NCBI GenBank assembly: GCA_002379985.1
Contig: DFVG01000031.1
Span: 1 to 49,322, forward strand
DNA: 49,322 nucleotides
Direction: 5' to 3'
From: Flavobacteriaceae bacterium UBA4166
GTDB lineage: Bacteria > Bacteroidota > Bacteroidia > Flavobacteriales > Flavobacteriaceae
A model generated the notes under the pieces. The model was not told the DNA's origin and did not search any database. It worked only from the letters and a program-made list of their open reading frames with translations. Shown one piece after another: positions 7,627 through 16,543 of this stretch (its first letter is position 1; each line of letters starts with the position of its first letter). Position numbers and translations under genes: made by a program.

Positions 7627-9249
7627 ATGATTCACCCATCTCGAACGTTATATCTCCTAGTATCAATCATTTGCACCCTTGTAGCGCTATCATGTACTTC
7701 TTCCGAAGAAAACAACAAAGAACATCTTGTCTTTCGCTACAACGAACACAGTAACATTCCTACGCTCGATCCGGCTTTTGCACGGAATCCGCAAATCATT
7801 TGGCCAACGAATCAGTTGTACAACGGACTCGTACAATTGGATGATTCGTTGAACATTCAACCCGATATTGCCAAACGTTGGGAAGTAAACGACAGTACGC
7901 AAACCTATACCTTCTATTTAAGAGATGATGTGTATTATCACAACAATAAAGCATTTGCACCCGACAGTACCCGCAAAGTGGTCGCTTCAGACTTTGCCTA
8001 TAGTTTTGATCGACTTACCGACCCCAAAGTGGCGTCTCCGGGCAGCTGGGTAATGAACAACGTAGCTTCTTACAATGCTCCGAATGACAGCACTTTTATC
8101 ATTCAATTAAAACAACCGTTTCCGGCATTTTTAGGCTTATTATCAATGCGGTATTGTTCCGTGGTTCCGAAGGAAGCCGTAGAAGAATACGGTAGTGAAT
8201 TCCGAAGAAATCCCGTAGGAACGGGGCCTTTTCAGTTTAAATTGTGGGAAGAAAACATCAAATTGGTCTTCCGAAGAAATCCTCATTATTTTGAAACAGA
8301 TGCGGAAGGAAACGCTTTGCCCTACCTCGAAGCCGTTGCGATCACCTTCTTACCCGATAAACAAAGTGAGTTCTTGCAATTTGCACAGGGAAATATCGAT
8401 TTGGTTTCCAGTTTAGACAATTCTTATAAAGACGAGATCATCACAACCACAGGGCAATTGCAACCCAAGTATGAAGAGGCGGTAAAACTCATTACGTCCC
8501 CTTATCTCAATACCGAATACTTAGGGTTCTTCTTGGGAGGCGACACGCCGGAAATCCAATCGAAAGCATTACGGCAAGCTGTAAATTACGGTTTCGACCG
8601 GGAGAAGATGATCACCTATTTACGCAACGGGATGGGAATCCCGGCAGTGAATGGGGTCATTCCGAAAGGCTTGCCAGGCTTTGCTGATATTGATGGCTAC
8701 GATTATCAACCGGAAAAAGCACGACAACTCATCGAACAATACAAAACAGAGACCGGTGATACCAATCCCGAAATTGTGATCGGCACCAACAGTCAGTATC
8801 TCGATATTTGCGAATACGTGCAGCGAGAACTGGAAAAGCTAGGCTTGAACGTGACCATTGATGTGGTGCCCCCCTCTACCCTGCGACAAATGAAAAGCAC
8901 CGGGGAGTTGGATGTGTTCCGCGCCAGTTGGATCGCTGATTATCCCGATGCCGAAAATTATTTATCGCTATTCTACAGCGAAAACTTTACGCCCAATGGA
9001 CCCAATTATACCCATTACAAGAATAATACGTTTGACAGTCTTTACATAGCGGCCCGAAGCATTTCTTCCTTAGATCTACGTAAAGAACTCTATCAAAAAA
9101 TGGATTCGATCGTTATTGCGGATGCACCAATTGTGCCTTTGTTCTACGATAAAGCCATCCGGTTTGTGCGAAAAGAGGTAAGCGGACTCGGCATCAATCC
9201 TCAAAATTTCCTAGTCCTCAAACATGTTAAGAAGACGCCATCTATGTAA
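7627..9249 (+). CDS. Oligopeptide/nickel-type ABC transporter substrate-binding lipoprotein
   Basis: This is a family 5 extracellular solute-binding protein (DppA/OppA type) that captures peptides or similar solutes outside the inner membrane. From the ATG at 7627 it has 540 residues. A lipoprotein signal comes first, with the lipobox ending at Cys in LVALSC near residue 23. The body shows the family hallmarks: an early NIPTLDPAFARN segment, then YNGLVQLDDSLNIQPDIAKRW, KPFPAFLGLLS-like and RRNPVGTGPFQFK motifs. The frame is open to 7555, but that extension runs into mtaB and would bury the signal peptide. No permease or ATPase genes are adjacent, so any transporter partners lie elsewhere. Confidence 0.92.
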   Translation: MIHPSRTLYLLVSIICTLVALSCTSSEENNKEHLVFRYNEHSNIPTLDPAFARNPQIIWPTNQLYNGLVQLDDSLNIQPDIAKRWEVNDSTQTYTFYLRDDVYYHNNKAFAPDSTRKVVASDFAYSFDRLTDPKVASPGSWVMNNVASYNAPNDSTFIIQLKQPFPAFLGLLSMRYCSVVPKEAVEEYGSEFRRNPVGTGPFQFKLWEENIKLVFRRNPHYFETDAEGNALPYLEAVAITFLPDKQSEFLQFAQGNIDLVSSLDNSYKDEIITTTGQLQPKYEEAVKLITSPYLNTEYLGFFLGGDTPEIQSKALRQAVNYGFDREKMITYLRNGMGIPAVNGVIPKGLPGFADIDGYDYQPEKARQLIEQYKTETGDTNPEIVIGTNSQYLDICEYVQRELEKLGLNVTIDVVPPSTLRQMKSTGELDVFRASWIADYPDAENYLSLFYSENFTPNGPNYTHYKNNTFDSLYIAARSISSLDLRKELYQKMDSIVIADAPIVPLFYDKAIRFVRKEVSGLGINPQNFLVLKHVKKTPSM

Positions 9250-9290
9250 CTTTTTGATAGTAGTTCCGACTTATATAGAAATTTTTGATC

Positions 9291-9611
9291 ATGGGAATAC
9301 GGGGAATGACAGATAGCATTAAGTTTAACGATTGGCAGAAAAGCAAGCGAAAAACCCTCTATGATCAATCGAACCCGAAACGCTCCGGCACCTATCAGAT
9401 ACTGGAAGATCATCGCCGGATGAACATTCATGAATACGCTAGCTTTCAAAAAGAACAGTTCCGAAAGCGAAGAAAAACAAAGAGACAACTTCGAGTGCGC
9501 TATTTGATCGTGCTCATAGTAACGCTACTTATCGTTCTAGGGCTTTTATATATGTATGGCGTCATTGATTGGGTGGACTATCTATCCCCTACGTTTTCTA
9601 ATCGCGTCTAA
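9291..9611 (+). CDS. Small basic membrane protein of unknown function
   Basis: I do not recognise this 106-residue protein. The N-terminal 65 residues are hydrophilic and very basic (for example KSKRKTLYDQSNPKRSG and FRKRRKTKRQLRVR). They are followed by one transmembrane helix (about residues 68-88, LIVLIVTLLIVLGLLYMYGV) and a short tail. By the positive-inside rule the basic part should be cytoplasmic. The ATG at 9291 is preferred over the TTG two codons earlier. It follows the peptide-binding lipoprotein gene by 41 bp on the same strand. Its last 14 bp overlap the end of the convergent GlmU-like gene. Confidence 0.7.
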   Translation: MGIRGMTDSIKFNDWQKSKRKTLYDQSNPKRSGTYQILEDHRRMNIHEYASFQKEQFRKRRKTKRQLRVRYLIVLIVTLLIVLGLLYMYGVIDWVDYLSPTFSNRV

Positions 9612-10773
9612 ACTTCGCGGTATCGTTGAAAACTTGCTGTAAAATATCAGCTTCCGTTTTGTCGAATTGCTTATTTCGGCGTTGCATGACTTGCTCGGCT
9701 ACCTCAAAGGCTTTATCGGTTTTGTAAGTAGTCACTCCCTTACTTCCGCCCCAACTATAGCTGGGAATAAAATTCCGTGGAAAACCACTTCCGAAGATAT
9801 TCGCACTTACACCTACAACCGTTCCGGTGTTAAACATCGTATTAATGCCACACTTGCTATGATCGCCCATCATGAGTCCGCAAAACTGCAGCCCGGTTTT
9901 TGCAAACCGCTCTTGTTCATAGCTCCAAAGGCGCACCTCGCTGTAATTGTTTTTTAGGTTGGATGTATTCGTATCGGCGCCTAGATTGCACCATTCCCCC
10001 AACACTGAGTTTCCCAGAAATCCATCGTGGCCTTTATTAGAGTACCCAAAGATCACCGAATTATTGACCTCGCCCCCAACCTTACTGTACGGGCCTATGG
10101 TGGTTCCCGTGTAGATCTTGGCGCCCATTTTTACGGTGGCTCCTTCACACAAGGCAAACGGTCCACGGATGAGGCTCCCCTCCATAATCTCACTGTTCTT
10201 TCCGATGTAAATAGGTCCGTCGCTCGCATTTAACGAACAATACGGTAGTGTTGCTCCCGGTTCAATAAAGATTCTTTCGGGATGTAGCGCTACGACCTGT
10301 TCTGGGATTGCTTCGGAAGTTCTACCACGGGTGAGCGCTTCAAAATCGCGCGTGATGGCCTCATGATTTTTTGAAAAGATATCCCAGGTATGCACCACAT
10401 GAAGCAAATCGTCGTGGCTATATTGAATAACATCGAACGAAGACTCGTTCAAGCCTTTTCCTCTTTCGGTAACATAGGCGATCGGCTGGTTCTCAAAGTA
10501 TAAAGCCTGCCCAGTTTTCAGCCCCTTAACAATTTTGGTGATGTTCTGCGTGGGAAGAAAAGCGGGATTGATCCACGTGTTCATTTCAGCTTCTTGCAAG
10601 GGCCATTTTTTAGAGAGATACGCTTCCGTTTGGGTACTTGTTTCTGCTTCCAAAAAATGCTCCCATTTCTCACGTAGGGTCATAATTCCTATACGGATAT
10701 CAGCCACCGGTCTGGTAAACGTAAACGGCAATAACGAGGCACGTTCAGGTCCGTCAAAAAGAATGTAGTTCAT
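9598..10773 (-). CDS. GlmU-like sugar nucleotidyltransferase/acyltransferase (Bacteroidota type)
   Basis: This 391-residue protein matches the GlmU-like family that Bacteroidota carry, thought to supply UDP-GlcNAc for peptidoglycan and lipid A. The N-terminus (MNYILFDGPERASLLPFTFTRPVADIRIG) is a divergent nucleotidyltransferase start. It has no classical GxGTRM loop. The C-terminal half (from about residue 175) is a left-handed beta-helix of hexapeptide repeats, for example GPIYIGKNSEIMEGSLIRGP and GAKIYTGTTIGPYSKVGGEV. The start at 10773 is chosen because a promoter ends 5 bp before it; the frame itself extends to 10806. It is next to rpmE2 on the same strand. The assignment as the functional GlmU replacement comes from family knowledge, not from a residue-level test. 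Confidence 0.85.
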   Translation of the reverse strand: MNYILFDGPERASLLPFTFTRPVADIRIGIMTLREKWEHFLEAETSTQTEAYLSKKWPLQEAEMNTWINPAFLPTQNITKIVKGLKTGQALYFENQPIAYVTERGKGLNESSFDVIQYSHDDLLHVVHTWDIFSKNHEAITRDFEALTRGRTSEAIPEQVVALHPERIFIEPGATLPYCSLNASDGPIYIGKNSEIMEGSLIRGPFALCEGATVKMGAKIYTGTTIGPYSKVGGEVNNSVIFGYSNKGHDGFLGNSVLGEWCNLGADTNTSNLKNNYSEVRLWSYEQERFAKTGLQFCGLMMGDHSKCGINTMFNTGTVVGVSANIFGSGFPRNFIPSYSWGGSKGVTTYKTDKAFEVAEQVMQRRNKQFDKTEADILQQVFNDTAKFRRD

Positions 10774-10778
10774 AATCG

Positions 10779-10806
10779 TAAAGATACTAACTTCGTTAAG
10801 AATCAA
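10779..10806 (-). promoter_or_regulatory. Predicted promoter of the GlmU-like gene
   Basis: TTG (10804-10806), 17 bp, then TATCTTTA (10779-10786) on the minus strand. The spacing is slightly short. The box ends 5 bp before the ATG, implying an almost leaderless transcript. Confidence 0.45.
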
Positions 10807-10816
10807 TCTGGTGTAA

Positions 10817-10848
10817 AAACAAAAAAACCTTCGAAAATCGAAGGTTTT
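10817..10848 (-). terminator. Intrinsic terminator after rpmE2
   Basis: A 7-bp stem, CCTTCGA/TCGAAGG (10828-10834 with 10838-10844), is flanked by A and T runs that extend it by four pairs. A T run follows on the minus strand. It ends about 20 bp after the rpmE2 stop codon. Confidence 0.8.
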
Positions 10849-10869
10849 GTATGGGAAAAGGAAAAATGC

Positions 10870-11154
10870 TTATTCGCTGTCCTTTGCTTCTTCTTGTTTT
10901 GCCGGTTTCTTGAACTTGGCATATTTGTTCTTGAACTTGTCGATACGTCCTGCGGTATCCACCAATTTATGCTTACCGGTGTAATACGGGTGAGAGGTAC
11001 GAGAGATTTCCAACTTCACTAAGGGATACTCCGTCCCATCCACATCGATCGTTTCTTTGGTTTCTGCTGTAGACTTGGTAATAAACACATCGTTGTTAGA
11101 CATGTCTTTAAAAGCAACAAGTCTGTAATTTTCAGGATGGATTCCTTTTTTCAT
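10870..11154 (-). CDS. rpmE2: 50S ribosomal protein L31 type B
   Basis: L31 is a large-subunit protein that bridges the two ribosomal subunits. The translation MKKGIHPENYRLVAFKDMSN followed by SRTSHPYYTGKHKLVDTAGR is typical of the type B family. The cysteines of the zinc-binding type A protein are absent, which means the protein does not depend on zinc. It is 94 residues, slightly longer than the usual 80-90 because of an acidic and lysine-rich C-terminal tail (AKQEEAKDSE). It has its own consensus promoter and terminator and is divergent from the DUF4199-like gene. Confidence 0.96.
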   Translation of the reverse strand: MKKGIHPENYRLVAFKDMSNNDVFITKSTAETKETIDVDGTEYPLVKLEISRTSHPYYTGKHKLVDTAGRIDKFKNKYAKFKKPAKQEEAKDSE

Positions 11155-11192
11155 CGTCTTTATCTTTAAGTGCTTCTCTTTTTTTGAGTGTG

Positions 11193-11222
11193 CAAATTTA
11201 AGGATTAATTATAAATGCACAA
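11193..11222 (-). promoter_or_regulatory. rpmE2 promoter, consensus Bacteroidota type
   Basis: TTG (11220-11222), 19 bp, then TAAATTTG (11193-11200) on the minus strand. This is a perfect match in both boxes and spacing. The leader is about 35 nt. Confidence 0.8.
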
Positions 11223-11272
11223 TAAATAAAATCGAAATTTTAAATTAAAAGTTTCAGCACGTAACAATTTAC

Positions 11273-11280
11273 TACATTTG
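11273..11280 (+). promoter_or_regulatory. -7 box of the DUF4199-like gene
   Basis: TACATTTG fits TAnnTTTG and lies 36 bp before the ATG at 11317. Only a weak TTT occurs at the -33 position. Confidence 0.5.
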
Positions 11281-11316
11281 TTAACTAACTGGTGCAACCA
11301 AAAAAACTTCAAAAAA

Positions 11317-11847
11317 ATGGAACAAACAAAAGGATCTGTAAAAAAAGTAGCCCTGAGCTACGGACTCATTTTAGCCTTGCTGTCTATTGTGCTATCAGTG
11401 ATCGCCTATGTACTGGGCGTACACATTGAACGCCCTTGGTGGGTCTCGGTATTAGGCATCGGTATCATGATCTTGATCATCATCTATGGCCTTAAAACCT
11501 TCAAAAAAGATAACGGTGGTTTCTTATCGTTAGGAGAAGCGCTAAAAGTAGGGTTAGCCATTTCACTGGTGTCAGCCCTTATAGTGGTGGTTTATAATTA
11601 CATCTTTATGACCTTTATTGAGCCAGATCTCATTGCCCAAACCATGGATTACACCAAAGAACAAATGATTGAGCAAAATCCAGAAATGACGCAAGAACAG
11701 ATGGATATGGCACTGGGCTTTACTGAAAAAATGATGAGCCCAGTAATTATGAGTGCCATCGGAATTATTTTCAGCTTATTTTTAGGATTTATTATTTCAC
11801 TGATCGGAGGATTGGTAATGAAACAGAACAGGCCTGAACACGCCTAA
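11317..11847 (+). CDS. DUF4199-like four-helix membrane protein
   Basis: This 176-residue inner-membrane protein has hydrophobic segments at about residues 13-33, 39-57, 75-97 and 140-165. A soluble loop lies between helices three and four (about residues 102-135, rich in E, Q and M). The arrangement and the motif around GGFLSLGEALKVGLAISLVSAL match the DUF4199 family of Bacteroidota. Its function is unknown. The ATG at 11317 is preferred over the upstream frame start because the -7 box overlaps that extension. The glycosyltransferase gene starts 3 bp after its stop, so the two form an operon. In flavobacteria the same pairing of these families is common, which suggests a shared role in the envelope. 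Confidence 0.85.
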   Translation: MEQTKGSVKKVALSYGLILALLSIVLSVIAYVLGVHIERPWWVSVLGIGIMILIIIYGLKTFKKDNGGFLSLGEALKVGLAISLVSALIVVVYNYIFMTFIEPDLIAQTMDYTKEQMIEQNPEMTQEQMDMALGFTEKMMSPVIMSAIGIIFSLFLGFIISLIGGLVMKQNRPEHA

Positions 11848-11850
11848 CCT

Positions 11851-12804
11851 ATGAATATATCCATTGTCATTCCACTTCTTAACGAAGAAGAATCACTCCA
11901 TGAATTACACCATTGGATTGCGTCTGTAATGCAATCCAATGGTTTTTTATACGAGGTCATCTTTATTGACGATGGTAGTACCGATCAATCCTGGAAACTG
12001 ATTAAATCCTTAGCTTCAGAGCATCCTGAAGTTCGCGGCATTCGGTTTCTGAAAAACTTCGGAAAATCACAAGCACTACATGCCGGATTTAAGCTAGCGC
12101 AAGGAGATGTAGTCATTACGATGGACGCCGACTTGCAAGACAATCCGGAAGAAATTCCGGAGCTCTATAACATGATCGTTTCTGAAGGGTACGATCTTGT
12201 TTCCGGTTGGAAAAAAAAGCGCTACGATCCGCTCTTAGGAAAAAATCTACCTTCAAAACTCTTCAATTTCGCAGCACGACGCACTTCCAAAGTGAAACTA
12301 CATGATTTTAATTGCGGCCTCAAAGCATATCGTAACGAAGTGGTTAAGAACATTGAAGTAACCGGCGAGATGCATCGCTATATTCCTGTACTGGCGAAGA
12401 ATGCGGGATATTCGAAAATCGGAGAAAAGGTGGTACAGCACCAAGCCCGCAAATATGGAGCAACAAAGTTTGGCGCAGAACGTTTTGTAAGAGGTTTTTT
12501 AGACCTGATCACGATCTCATTCTTATCACGCTTCGGAAAACGCCCAATGCATCTTTTTGGTGCCTGGGGCGCCATCATGTTATTCGTAGGTTTTTGCTTT
12601 GCGCTGTATTTAGGAATCGATAAACTCTTCATCAATCCAACAGGCCGCCTGATCACAGAACGTCCGCAATTTTATTTGGCCCTTACTGCCATGATCTTAG
12701 GAAGTCAGTTTTTCGTAGCCGGTTTTCTTGGAGAATTGCTGCTGAAATCACAACGCGACACCAAACGGTATACTATTAAAGAAAGAATTAATATTCTGAA
12801 ATAA
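11851..12804 (+). CDS. Family 2 glycosyltransferase, polyprenyl-phosphate type
   Basis: This enzyme probably transfers a sugar from a nucleotide sugar to polyprenyl phosphate at the inner membrane, like DPM1, GtrB and ArnC. The GT-A domain starts ISIVIPLLNEEESLHELHHW, has the DDGSTDQSW motif near residue 40, and carries the metal-binding MDADLQDNPEEIP near residue 91. The acceptor-side region KYGATKFGAERFVRGFLDL precedes two C-terminal transmembrane helices (about residues 233-255 and 272-295). The length of 317 residues is normal. The sugar cannot be told from the sequence. It is co-transcribed with the DUF4199-like gene and sits upstream of a phosphohexomutase gene that has its own -7 box. 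Confidence 0.92.
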   Translation: MNISIVIPLLNEEESLHELHHWIASVMQSNGFLYEVIFIDDGSTDQSWKLIKSLASEHPEVRGIRFLKNFGKSQALHAGFKLAQGDVVITMDADLQDNPEEIPELYNMIVSEGYDLVSGWKKKRYDPLLGKNLPSKLFNFAARRTSKVKLHDFNCGLKAYRNEVVKNIEVTGEMHRYIPVLAKNAGYSKIGEKVVQHQARKYGATKFGAERFVRGFLDLITISFLSRFGKRPMHLFGAWGAIMLFVGFCFALYLGIDKLFINPTGRLITERPQFYLALTAMILGSQFFVAGFLGELLLKSQRDTKRYTIKERINILK

Positions 12805-12812
12805 TTTTTTTC
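12784..12812 (+). terminator. Weak intrinsic terminator at the end of the glycosyltransferase gene
   Basis: AGAAT/ATTCT (12784-12788 with 12793-12797), a 4-base loop, is followed by GAAATAA and a run of T. The stem is only 5 bp and lies inside the last codons, so the call is tentative. Confidence 0.3.
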
Positions 12813-12892
12813 TCTTCAGAATCAACATTCTGCTTAAAAGTGATTAAAAATATAAGCCTAAATCCAATGTTTTTTATGCGTTTGGGTTTCCG

Positions 12893-12900
12893 TACCTTTG
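12893..12900 (+). promoter_or_regulatory. -7 box of the phosphohexomutase gene
   Basis: TACCTTTG, an exact TAnnTTTG match, lies 20 bp before the ATG at 12920. No TTG is found at the right -33 distance. Confidence 0.5.
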
Positions 12901-12919
12901 TCCTTTACTTCGGTGCCTT

Positions 12920-14635
12920 ATGAGATATATAGATCCAAAACTCTTAGAACGTGTCAATAGATGGCTCACGCCCTTCTTTGATGACCAAACCCAACATGAA
13001 ATTAAAGAAATGATCGCTCATGACCCCGACGGACTGGAAGATTCATTTTATAAGAACTTGGCCTTCGGAACCGGAGGAATGCGCGGCATTATGGGCGTTG
13101 GTGACAACCGAATCAATAAATACACCTTAGGAAAAAACACCCAAGGACTTTCACAATACCTAAAAGAACAATTCCCAGACGAGCTTATTAAAGTTGCAAT
13201 TGCATACGATTGTAGACATAATAGCAAGCGCTTGGCACAAACCGTTGCAGAAGTATTTTCAGCCAACGAAATTCAAGTTTTTCTGTTTTCAGAACTTCGC
13301 CCCACTCCGGAACTATCCTTTGCCGTTCGCCATTTAGGTTGCCAATGTGGAATTGTTTTGACGGCTTCTCATAACCCACCGGAATACAATGGCTACAAGG
13401 TATATTGGAAAGACGGTGGACAATTGGTACCGCCTCAAGACAAAGAGATCATTCAAGTGATCAATTCGCTCTCGTATACCGATATTCAATTTACCCCTAA
13501 GGAGTCGCTGATTTCGCTGATCGATACCGAAGTGGATGACGCTTTCGCGGAAGCTTCCGTTGAGCACGGCTCGTTTGGAACTACTTCCGAAGCAAAAGAT
13601 CAATTGAAGATCGTTTTTACTTCCTTGCACGGCACCTCGATTACCATGGTTCCGAAAGTACTCAAGCAAGCCGGCTATCCCAACGTAGATGTCGTGGAAG
13701 AACAAGCGCTTCCTAATGGAGATTTTCCTACGGTAGATTCTCCAAATCCTGAAGAACCCGAAGCACTTTCCATGGCCTTGGAGATTGCAAAGCGCACCGA
13801 AGCCGATATCGTGATTGGAACCGACCCGGATTGTGATCGCCTCGGAATTGCAGTTCGAAATACAGCTGGAAACTTGGAGCTTCTGAACGGAAATCAAGCC
13901 ATGGTCGTAAAGACTCATTTCTTACTTGAGCAATGGAAAAAGGCCGGAAAACTCAATGGAAAACAATTTATCGCCTCTACGATTGTCTCAACACCTATGA
14001 TGCGAAAGCTTGCCGAAAGCTTTGATGTAACGTATATGGAAGGGCTTACCGGATTCAAATGGATCGCAAAAATGGTGAAAGACCACCCCGAACTTGAATT
14101 TATTGGAGGCGGCGAAGAGAGTTTTGGCTTTATGGTGGGTGATTTTGTACGCGATAAAGATGCGGTAACCGCTACCTTACTGGCCTGTGAGATCGCAGCG
14201 CAAAAAAAAGCAGAAGGCAGTAGTTTGTATGAATATCTGGAAACCATCTACAAAACCTACGGCCTCTATCAAGAACATTTGGTGTCACTAGTGAAAAAAG
14301 GAAAAAAAGGCAGTGAAGAAATTGCCCAAATGATGAAGCAGCTTCGTAAAAATCCGTTTACTGAAATCGCCGGAAGTCAAGTTATTTATGTTGAAGATTA
14401 CCAAACCGGGGAAGTAAAGAACCTAAAGAATGGAACTTCTGAAAAACTGGATATTCCAAGTTCTAATGTGCTAATTTATATCACAGAAGACGGGAGTAAG
14501 ATCGCTGCACGCCCCAGCGGAACAGAGCCTAAGATAAAATTTTATATGAGCGTTAATTCCGGGAACGAACCCGCCACGCCATCACTCCTTCAAGATAAAA
14601 TTGCGCGTATCAAAAAACACCTTGACCTTTCGTGA
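12920..14635 (+). CDS. Phosphohexomutase (phosphoglucomutase/phosphomannomutase family)
   Basis: The enzyme interconverts hexose 1- and 6-phosphates. The 571-residue protein is of the long PgcA-like type. The phosphoserine loop TASHNPPEYNGYK has Ser150 as the phosphorylated residue. The magnesium site TDPDCDR is at 301-307. The sugar-binding loop GGEESFGF is near residue 394, and the C-terminal phosphate-binding loop RPSGTEPKIKFY is near residue 533. All four functional loops are intact. Substrate choice between glucose and mannose cannot be fixed from these motifs. It could feed glgC-glgA and nucleotide-sugar synthesis. Its stop codon overlaps the GTG start of the ABC exporter by 4 bp. Confidence 0.93.
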   Translation: MRYIDPKLLERVNRWLTPFFDDQTQHEIKEMIAHDPDGLEDSFYKNLAFGTGGMRGIMGVGDNRINKYTLGKNTQGLSQYLKEQFPDELIKVAIAYDCRHNSKRLAQTVAEVFSANEIQVFLFSELRPTPELSFAVRHLGCQCGIVLTASHNPPEYNGYKVYWKDGGQLVPPQDKEIIQVINSLSYTDIQFTPKESLISLIDTEVDDAFAEASVEHGSFGTTSEAKDQLKIVFTSLHGTSITMVPKVLKQAGYPNVDVVEEQALPNGDFPTVDSPNPEEPEALSMALEIAKRTEADIVIGTDPDCDRLGIAVRNTAGNLELLNGNQAMVVKTHFLLEQWKKAGKLNGKQFIASTIVSTPMMRKLAESFDVTYMEGLTGFKWIAKMVKDHPELEFIGGGEESFGFMVGDFVRDKDAVTATLLACEIAAQKKAEGSSLYEYLETIYKTYGLYQEHLVSLVKKGKKGSEEIAQMMKQLRKNPFTEIAGSQVIYVEDYQTGEVKNLKNGTSEKLDIPSSNVLIYITEDGSKIAARPSGTEPKIKFYMSVNSGNEPATPSLLQDKIARIKKHLDLS

Positions 14636-16455
14636 AATATTTTAAAAAGATCATACGGTTCGCCAAACCGTACAGCGTATATGCATGGTTAAATATCATC
14701 TCTAATATTTTCTATGCCCTGTTTGGAACCTTGGCCATGATTTCACTGTTTCCAATGCTAACGGTGTTGTTCGACAAGACAAAACGTTTGGAAACAGAAC
14801 CGCAATGGACTGGCATTACCGACTTAAAAGATTACACAGAGGATTATCTGAACTATTACGTCACCCAAATGGCCAATCAAGGGACTGACGATGTGCTCAT
14901 TTTCATGATCTTATTGGTGATCACTATGTTCTTTCTGAAAAATGTCTTCGGGTATTTAGCTATGTTTTTTATTACCTTTCTTCGGAATGGCGTATTGAAA
15001 GACCTTCGGGATGAACTCTATAAGAAAACCGTAGATCTTCCGGTGTCGTACTATTCAGAAAAGAGAAAAGGAGATACCATCGCCAGAATTACCAACGATG
15101 TCCTAGAAATTCAACATTCTTTCCTCTCTATTCTAGAATTGATCGTGCGCGATCCGTTGACGATCCTCTTTGCCATCGTGGCAATGCTGTTTATTAGCGC
15201 AAAACTCACCTTATTCGTTTTTATCTTTATTCCTATTTCCGGATTTATCATTTCGGCCATTGGAAAGAGCCTAAAGAGCAAATCAGATCGTGTGCAAAGC
15301 GAACAAGGCTATTTTCTTTCGTTGTTGGAAGAAACTTTGGGCGGACTCAAAATTATTAAGGGCTTTAATGCAGAAGGATTGTTCTATAAAAAGTTTCAAT
15401 CCTCAACCGATCGATTATTCAAATTTGCGAACACCTTACTAAATCGCCAAAACCTCGCCTCTCCTACCAGTGAGTTCTTAGGGATCATTACCATTGCCGT
15501 ACTGTTATGGTATGGCGGACGTATGGTTTTGGTAGACGAAACTTTGAACGCCGAATTGTTTTTGGTATACATGGCCCTCGCGTACCAAATTCTAACCCCG
15601 GCCAAGTCGATCAGCAAGGCAAGCTACAGCATTAAAAAAGGAAATGCAGCCGCAGAGCGGATTCTAAGTATTCTTGAAACCGAATCGAAAATTCAAGACG
15701 CACCGGAAGCCATTGATAAATCGGGCTTTACCGAAGCGATTGCCATCAATAATATTCACTTTAAATACGATAAAGAATGGGTGCTGAAAGATTTTTCACT
15801 CCAAGTACCCAAAGGAAGTACCGTAGCCCTAGTTGGACAAAGCGGTAGCGGAAAAAGTACGCTGGCCAATCTCATCACGCGTTTTTATGATGTTGACAAA
15901 GGCAGCATTACCATTGATGGTGTTGCGATCACAGCCATGACACAAGCTTCGCTTCGTAATTTGCTGGGCTTGGTTACACAAGACTCAATTTTATTCAATG
16001 ATACGGTCGCCGGAAACCTTCGAGTGGCGAAGACTGATGCTTCCGAAGAAGACATTATTGATGCGCTAAAAGTGGCCAATGCGTGGGAATTTGTTTCAGA
16101 ACTTCCTGAAGGAATTCATACGAACATAGGCGATAGTGGAAACAAATTAAGCGGTGGTCAGAAACAGCGTTTGAGCATCGCACGGGCTGTATTGAAAAAT
16201 CCGCCGATCATGATCTTGGATGAAGCCACTTCTGCCTTAGATACCGAAAGTGAGCGTTTGGTACAAGATGCGTTAGAAAAAATGATGAAAAACCGTACTT
16301 CTGTGGTTATTGCACACCGACTCTCTACCATTCAAAATGCTGATAATATCGTGGTACTCTCTCGCGGAGAGATCGTAGAACAGGGCAAACATCAAGAACT
16401 TCTTGACAAAAAAGGAGTGTACTACAGCTTGGTTGAAATGCAATCGCTAGCATAA
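14632..16455 (+). CDS. MsbA-like ABC exporter (fused permease and ATPase)
   Basis: This is a 607-residue half-transporter that should act as a homodimer in the inner membrane. An MsbA-type lipid or LPS flippase is the best guess. The N-terminal 340 residues hold about six transmembrane helices. There is an unusually long first periplasmic loop containing an acidic stretch (about residues 45-85). The ATPase domain is complete: Walker A GQSGSGKST near residue 401, signature LSGGQKQR near 505, Walker B with DEATSALD near 529, and the H-loop in AHRLST. The start is GTG, overlapping the TGA of the phosphohexomutase gene (GTGA), so translation is probably coupled. Its stop codon overlaps the T-tract of the convergent small RNA terminator. 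Confidence 0.92.
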   Translation: MKYFKKIIRFAKPYSVYAWLNIISNIFYALFGTLAMISLFPMLTVLFDKTKRLETEPQWTGITDLKDYTEDYLNYYVTQMANQGTDDVLIFMILLVITMFFLKNVFGYLAMFFITFLRNGVLKDLRDELYKKTVDLPVSYYSEKRKGDTIARITNDVLEIQHSFLSILELIVRDPLTILFAIVAMLFISAKLTLFVFIFIPISGFIISAIGKSLKSKSDRVQSEQGYFLSLLEETLGGLKIIKGFNAEGLFYKKFQSSTDRLFKFANTLLNRQNLASPTSEFLGIITIAVLLWYGGRMVLVDETLNAELFLVYMALAYQILTPAKSISKASYSIKKGNAAAERILSILETESKIQDAPEAIDKSGFTEAIAINNIHFKYDKEWVLKDFSLQVPKGSTVALVGQSGSGKSTLANLITRFYDVDKGSITIDGVAITAMTQASLRNLLGLVTQDSILFNDTVAGNLRVAKTDASEEDIIDALKVANAWEFVSELPEGIHTNIGDSGNKLSGGQKQRLSIARAVLKNPPIMILDEATSALDTESERLVQDALEKMMKNRTSVVIAHRLSTIQNADNIVVLSRGEIVEQGKHQELLDKKGVYYSLVEMQSLA

Positions 16456-16540
16456 AAAAAAGAGCGGTTGGGGCTCCGCTCTCTTAGTCTTTGGACATTC
16501 GATTTGGGGCTCGACATGACCTTTAATTCACATAAGTATA
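16454..16540 (-). ncRNA. Candidate small RNA 1 (minus strand, about 87 nt)
   Basis: The predicted RNA starts about 4 bases past a consensus promoter and ends in an intrinsic terminator. Its middle forms a stem-loop: plus-strand 16493-16502 pairs with 16511-16521 (GG/CC, an A-A mismatch, CAT/ATG, one bulged base, TCGA/TCGA). The loop reads GCCCCAAA in the RNA. The terminator stem AGAGCGG/CCGCTCT (16461-16467 with 16476-16482) shows the same AGCCCCAA in its loop and is followed by seven U. No open reading frame closes before the terminator. A second, related copy lies 220 bp away. I cannot name the family. It should be compared with flavobacterial Rfam motifs such as flavo-1. Confidence 0.6.
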
Positions 16541-16543
16541 CTA

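Noticed and set aside
13334..13918. 194-codon minus-strand reading frame inside the phosphohexomutase gene
   Set aside because: It is antisense to conserved catalytic motifs, and its translation is low complexity without family features.
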